From positions 47,882,322 through 47,946,321 of the forward strand of contig OX392528.1 of the NCBI GenBank assembly GCA_947623455.1: a stretch of 64,000 nucleotides of DNA. The letters run 5' to 3'. The translations under genes and the position numbers were made by a program. The stretch is from Mimachlamys varia (lineage: Eukaryota; Mollusca; Bivalvia; Pectinida; Pectinidae). Shown here piece after piece: positions 58,109-64,000 of this stretch. The notes beneath the pieces were generated by a model. It made no database searches, was not told where the DNA came from, and saw only the letters and a list, made by a program, of their open reading frames with translations. Each line of letters begins with the position of its first letter. Position 1 is the stretch's first letter.

Positions 58109-59637
58109 GTAAGGATGTAAGGTAACATTGTAAAATCTATATAACGATATATCGAGGACAGGTGTGAATTTTACAGGTGAGTCAACCATCACCTATATGT
58201 CCGATTGTTTACCTGTTTACTTCCTGTAAATACCTTCTTAATTACTGAAAGAGTTTAGTGAGATGTACGACGATTAATTTGGGTTAAATATATATGAGGT
58301 CACAGTTGCATACATGTACGTACTGCGATATAAATTTCGCCGACCTGCCCCTCGCGTTCTTATATAATCTCTAGGTCCCTGCAGTCACTGAGTCTATGTT
58401 GCGAAATACGAAGTGTCATGTTGCTGGAATTTGCACGTTTTAAAAAAATGTCACATGCAAAAAAGGTTAACATTTATAGCTTGGCTCCTATGCAGTTCTC
58501 AAGATTATTGAAAATGAAATTTCAACTTGTATAACTTTAATTTACTATACATGTACATGTATGTGGTGTTATAATTTTTCTCTTTACACTAGCTTATAGG
58601 GGTTAATTCTTCGATAACTTGTATAAACAGATGTAAAGCGTGTTTTTAACCCTTCATACATCTCTTGATAACTCGACCCGACTGTTTCATGTTTCCTGAA
58701 TAGAAATTTACATATACCATATATATATATCCATTAGTAGGCCTATATATTTACATAAAATTTAAAGTGTATTACATCCTTGTCTCAATGCATGCTATAT
58801 GTAGCCTACAAATGTATATTGCATTGGTTTTCAGGTGTGCTAGATATTTATATAGCTGTCATTTATATAGATGGACGTTAATTATATATACAATGTATGT
58901 AGAGATCAATCTGTCTGAATTGATATTTTTTTTTATAATTTCTTTTATATCAAATAATGACCTTTACAAAGCATGATATCGATAGATCGCTGAAATTAAT
59001 GTAAGTTTTGGGTTCTTTTAATTTGTTTTCCATCAAATAATTTGCAGATAATTCTAACACAATTCACAACGCCAATTAAAAGCACTGTGAGACATATAGA
59101 TAATAGCAATAATCTAATTCTGTGGCCAATTTAGCAATATAACTATACAATTTTGCATATATATGTATAAATTCGTTTCCTCTTTTGAAAACGAATCAAT
59201 AAACAAATGGCCAGTTTGGGTCATTCATTGTAGGAAAAAAAAACAACAATATTTAGGACTTGAGCAGGGCTGAAGATTTATAGGTGCAAGTTAATTACCT
59301 CCCCTGATCCTAATATGGTGTACAACCTTTCCCTTAGCTGTGTTTGTATGACAATAAAACAATTGTTTCTATGACAATAAGCTAATCAACAAGATACGAA
59401 TCCCACATTTTATTTAGTAATGATATATGACATCATACCATATCATATTAATCATAACATTCTGGTAAAGGTCATGGTAAAATGGTCAAAAGTTAAGTCA
59501 CTCAGTGACTTGACTGGGAGGGCAGGTTAGTCACTCAATTGTTTTCCATATTTTTCCAATCAATTTAAGTGGGAAAAATGTTTATCTTTAGAAAACCATG
59601 TTCAGCTTTTCAGGCCCATAACCATTTCTAAACTTAA
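58109..59637. other. AT-rich DNA, possible intron
   Basis: No gene or element recognised apart from TATATA-rich tracts at 58700-58900. Confidence 0.4.
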
Positions 59638-60021
59638 AGGCCCAATATACGTAACTTTCGGCAAAACTTGATGCGAAAATCAAGCCTAATAACTTATTAT
59701 TTTTATAGATTTAGTTAAGATTAACTGATATCAGCAAAATCCAAGATGACTTCTTACGCGGTAACCGGTACGGCAGCAGTTGAAACTCGGTATTTGTAAA
59801 CACGCGACCATTTTGACAGTCTTCTACCTGCGGTTTGTTATTGAAGTGGGCCCCACCTGAATTATTTTCAATTCTTTGGATTTTTCTGTCAGGAGTTTCT
59901 TGTTAGTTACCGCTGATGTTAACTTCATTTTAGGCTTATTTTTGCGTGGTTATCAACTGGATTTTTTTGCAGAATTTTTCAGAATCACGAAAATTTCCTT
60001 GAAGTTACGTATATTGGGCCT
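59638..60021. mobile_element. TTAA-type MITE, copy d
   Basis: 384 bp, flanked by TTAA at 59634-59637 and 60022-60025, ends AGGCCCAATATACGTAACTT and inverse. Same family and length as copy c; best-preserved ends. Confidence 0.95.
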
Positions 60022-60478
60022 TTAAGGATGATTAAGGAAAGAAATTTCATTAATTAAAATTGTAAGGATATAAATTGAATGTTAATTGTTGATGAAACTG
60101 GGGCCAGGATTCCAAAGACTGTAATCCCTCCTTTGATTTCTATCTTCATCATTCTATTAAACTTGTGATGAATCATCACAAAGTTTTATCTTTATCCGCC
60201 TTAATTTTTTCCCGTGAAAACTTTGCAACATCTTTTGAGTATAAAATCAAAGGGGAACTAGCTGTTATACATGGTTTGCTTAGTCTCAGTTTGGAAAGTT
60301 TAAAGTTTACAGATATGGAAATTAGATTAAAAATCATTATCATTGAAGGTTTTTGACTCTTTTTGAGGATAAAAGAAGTTTCTTGGTGTACGTATTATCC
60401 AATAAACTGATAAATCTTGATAATGTATTATTTGCTGTTCCATTGCAGTGTCCCTGAGGACAGATTAGACAAACTAAG

Positions 60479-60539
60479 ATGTTGTGGTGTTGGCAGCTCA
60501 GTGCTGTCCTGTTGGTGACATCAATTTCATTATGTAGAG
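60479..60539 (+). CDS. possible first coding exon encoding a signal peptide
   Basis: After a 3' splice site (TTCCATTGCAG, exon from 60449) a short leader precedes MLWCWQLSAVLLVTSISLCR. This has the hydrophobic core and length of a signal peptide, then a donor-like AGAG|GTTGGT in phase 1. If real, a secreted or type I membrane protein gene begins here and runs off the right edge. The donor is weak and the next exon was not found. Confidence 0.3.
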
Positions 60540-60859
60540 GTTGGTTTGAATTTATTTTTGTTGAGACTACCAGGAGGTAATTAATTAACATAATGATGAT
60601 ATGTAATAAAAAATCAACTCAATCTGTTTATGCTTTTGAAAATCCCTTTGTCATATTTTAAGTTGTCTACCTTTGTCAGAATCTGATTAATCTCCCTTTA
60701 TCGGTGAGTTATATATATAATTATGATCCTTGCTCTTAGTTAGGATGGAGAGTGTTATAATTTGAGTTATATCCCTTTGTCATGTTTTAAATTATCTACC
60801 TTTGTCAGATTCTTAGTTATCTCCCTTTATCTTGTGAGTTATATATAGGGTACATTCGC

Positions 60860-60873
60860 GCTACAGGTTGAAC

Positions 60874-60915
<42 letters not shown>

Positions 60916-61041
60916 AAGTTGTATCGAAATTGATGAATGATTATTTAATGAAAAAGAGAAGCATGTTATGATGATGCTGATGATGACGATGACGATGATG
61001 ATGTTGATGATGATGATGGGGTGGTGATGATGATGATGACA

Positions 61042-61085
<44 letters not shown>

Positions 61086-61339
61086 AAGTTGTATCGAAAT
61101 TGATGAATGATTATTTATTGGAAAAGAGAAGCATGTTATGATGATGATGATGATGATGATGATGGTGGTGGTGATGATGATGATGATGATGATGATGAAA
61201 AGTTGTATCGAAATTGATGAATGATTATTTATTGAAAAAAAAGAAGCATGTTATGATGATGTTGATAATGATGATGGGGTGGTGATGATGATGATGACAA
61301 TGATGATGGTGATGATGATGATGATGGTACCATGATGAC

Positions 61340-61378
<39 letters not shown>

Positions 61379-61570
61379 AAGTTGTATCGAAATTGATGAA
61401 TGATTATTTATTGGAAAAGAGAAGCATATGATGATGATGATGATGATGACAAATGATGATGATTGTTATGATGATGATGATGGTGCCATGAAGACGATGA
61501 TGATGATGTTGATGATGATGAAAAGTTGTATCGAAATTGATGAATGATTATTTATTGGAAAGAGAAGCAT

Positions 61571-61607
<37 letters not shown>

Positions 61608-61635
61608 CAAACGATGATGATGATGCATTAGGGAT
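60860..61635. repeat. GAT/ATG microsatellite with higher-order structure
   Basis: Long (GAT)n tracts alternate with a conserved spacer (AAAAGTTGTATCGAAATTGA through TGAATGATTATTTATTGGAA to AGAGAAGCAT). The spacer appears five times, near 60913, 61082, 61197, 61377 and 61519. The triplet tract and spacer were amplified together. Confidence 0.9.
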
Positions 61636-61854
61636 AGGAATAAATGTTGTGTGAATGATGATGAAGATGTTGGTGAAAATGAGTATTGTGTTTGGAGAAA
61701 CAGATGAGTTATATATGGTGTTTATGGTGATGATTATTGACCAAAAAGTAAAAACTATTTCTGGGGTCATGATATCATGACAATAATGGCAATAACAACG
61801 ATGATATGCATATTGATAAGAGAATTTATTGTTATCTATATCAATAAAACAAAA

Positions 61855-62957
61855 ACAAGAGGCCCAGAGGGCCTGTATCGCTCACCTGGATATATTGGTA
61901 TCTACATATTCAATGTAAAAAAAAATCCAAAAAGATCCCATTGACAGGGACATAAACAAAAACTAATCCTTGAAACATATCTGTATAAATTCAAGTTCGG
62001 TTAATGGGTGGGTATCTCATGATCAACTGTTTTCAACTGAGAAACAAGGTCCCTTATTATGCTAAGACCAGACCTGACATCAATGCTTATGTCTTGATTG
62101 TATTCATCTGTTTATGCCCAGCTACTGTATAGTTGTACATTGTATATATAGTTTGGGGTTGGGGATCTCAATCATTTAAAAGTTTTGACTCAGGAGTAAG
62201 TCTGCAAGGGACAGTGGACCCTGGGATCAAATCTTAAATACTGTTTGTGATCATCTCTTAACGCCCAGCAATTGTATATATAGTTTTGACCATTCAAAAG
62301 TACTCAGGAGTTGATTCTGCAAGGGGGTTGCTCAGGATTGTGCCAAGCAATGTTTTATTTTGTTAAAAGGGCTGGGATCACAACCAAATCCAAGTTACAC
62401 AAGTATCAATTTAAAAATCCTTACTACTATTTCCCCTTTACGGTCCCACCCCTCAGGCCTCAAGGGCGCCAGATTCGCCATTTATGCAATAACTGTTTGT
62501 TGTCCCCAAAGGATGTTTCTGACCACATGGGGTGAAAATCCATTGAATACTTTATGAAAAATAGTAATATCAGGGGCTATCCCTATATTTCCCTTTTTGG
62601 TCCTGCCCCAACAAACTAAGGAGGGTCAAAGTCGCCATTTATACAAAATCTGTTCCCCTCCTCCAAAGGATATTTCTGACCGAGTTAGGTTCAAATCCAT
62701 TCAGTACTTTATAAGTAGTAGGCATTTAAAAGGCTTTTCCTTTATTTCCCCTATTGGGCCCCGGCTCCATGGGTGACAGACCAACCATTTATACAAAATT
62801 GAAATCCCTTCATCCAAGGATGTTACTGGCAAAATTTGGTCAAATTATGTTGTGTGGTTCAGGACTATTAGGGATTTATAGAAAAAGTTGACAGACTGAC
62901 AACGGACAATGCACCATGGCATAAGCTCACCGGTCCTTTGGGCCAGGTGAGCTAAAA
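61855..62957 (+). mobile_element. interspersed bivalve-type repeat of about 1.1 kb
   Basis: Opens AAGAGGCCCAGAGGGCCTGT then ATCGCTCACCTGG and closes CTCACCGGTCCTTTGGGCCA then GGTGAGCTAA, partly inverted ends. The middle has three diverged copies of about 160 bp (CCCTTT.CGGTCC, CGCCATTTATGC, CCAAAGGAT.TTTCTGACC). Short open frames in it are not supported as genes. Confidence 0.65.
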
Positions 62958-62984
62958 AGTTCATATCCAACCTTTCTTAGAAAC

Positions 62985-64000
62985 CTATCATCTTCCAAGA
63001 GCATTGTAATACCATTCCCTTCTATACTATAGTCATGAAATACCTATCAACCCCCATAAAATACTCAAACCCCCTATACTGTAGTCATCAAATACCTATC
63101 TACCCCATTAAATACTCCTCCCCCCTATACTGTAGTCATAAAATACCTATCTACCCCCATAAAATACTCATCCCCACTATACTGTAGTATAAAATATCTA
63201 TCTACAGCCAAAAAATACTCATCCCCCTTATACTGTAGTCATAAAAAATACCTATCTACCCCAATTTAATACTCATCCCCCTTATACTGTAGTCATAAAA
63301 TACCTATCTACCACCATAAAATACTCATCTGCCCTATACTGTAGTCATAAAATACCTATCCATCCCCATAAAATACTCATCCCCCCTATACTGTAGTCAT
63401 AAAATACCTATCTATCCCCATAAAATACTCATCCCCCCTATACTGTAGTCATAAAATATCTATCTAGCACCATAAAATACTCATCCCCCTATACCATAGT
63501 CATACAATATCTATCTACCACCATAAAATATTCATCCCCCCCTATACTGTAGTCATAAAATATCTATCTACCCCCATTAAATACTCATCCCCCCTATACC
63601 GTAGTCATAAAATACCTATCTACCCCAATAAAATACTCATCCCCCTTATACTGTAATCATAAAAAATACCTATCTACCCCCATTTAATACTCATCCCCCT
63701 TATACTGTAGTCATAAAATACTTATCTACCACCATAAAATACTCATCCCCCCTATACTGTAGTCATAAAATACCTATCAACCCCCATAAAATACTCAAAC
63801 CCCCTATACTGTAGTCATCAAATACCTATCTATCCCCATTAAATACTCCTCCCCCCTATACTGTAGTCATAAAATACCTATCTTCCCCCATAAAATACTC
63901 ATCCCCACTATACTGTAGTATAAAATATCTATCTACAGCCAAAAAATACTCATCCCCCTTATACTGTAGTCATAAAAAATACCTATCTACCCCAATTTAA
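62985..64000. repeat. 51-bp minisatellite running off the right edge
   Basis: About 20 copies of CCCCCTATACTGTAGTCATA then AAATACCTATCTACCCCCAT and AAAATACTCAT. A block of about 14 units is itself repeated (variants at 63040-63290 recur at 63765-64000), showing recent block duplication. Confidence 0.95.

Noticed and set aside
62311..62557. Two 65-74-codon open frames
   Set aside because: Lie within an interspersed repeat with three internal copies; no splice or domain evidence.

Overview
The window is eukaryotic nuclear DNA, most likely from a bivalve mollusc or a close relative. Evidence: GT-AG split genes with many introns, AT-rich non-coding DNA, tRNA-derived SINEs, and interspersed elements of the kind found in bivalve genomes. 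These include a pearl-like element with 158-bp internal repeats and an element opening with AAGAGGCCCAGAGGGCCTG. The organism call is an inference; the sequence itself proves only an intron-rich animal.

Layout. (1) 1-16 kb, minus strand: thirteen exons in consistent phase (914 codons) encoding the N-terminal helical part of a TARBP1-like tRNA 2'-O-methyltransferase. The catalytic SPOUT domain would lie beyond the left edge. (2) 16-21 kb: a 25-bp minisatellite and a 3.24-kb long-TIR DNA transposon with an 8-bp target duplication. (3) 21.6-34.1 kb, plus strand: a complete six-exon glia maturation factor gene (GMF, 144 aa), whose first exon contributes only the ATG and whose introns hold large tandem arrays. 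(4) 34-41 kb: intergenic DNA with MITEs. (5) 41.1-47.5 kb: a 6.4-kb DNA transposon with long terminal inverted repeats, an almost intact transposase, a P2X7-tail-like accessory ORF, and an inverted decayed copy of that ORF. (6) 48-57.3 kb: a nest of elements. A LINE is cut by an ISL2EU/Harbinger-like transposon (transposase with DDE and SWIM zinc finger) and by a TTAA MITE, followed by a mariner remnant, a palindromic MITE and a 691-bp hAT-type element. (7) 57-64 kb: a hairpin MITE, a possible signal-peptide exon of a gene running off the right edge, a GAT microsatellite, a bivalve-type repeat and a 51-bp minisatellite.

The most striking signal is in TARBP1. Three separate minisatellites (31-, 26- and 59-bp units) each begin exactly at the 3' end of a coding exon. 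Every repeat unit carries a copy of that exon's last bases plus its GT donor site. A fourth junction, an acceptor this time, is duplicated as a 75-bp tandem repeat that creates a potential in-frame 27-nt exon. Repeated amplification of splice junctions in one gene is unusual and testable.
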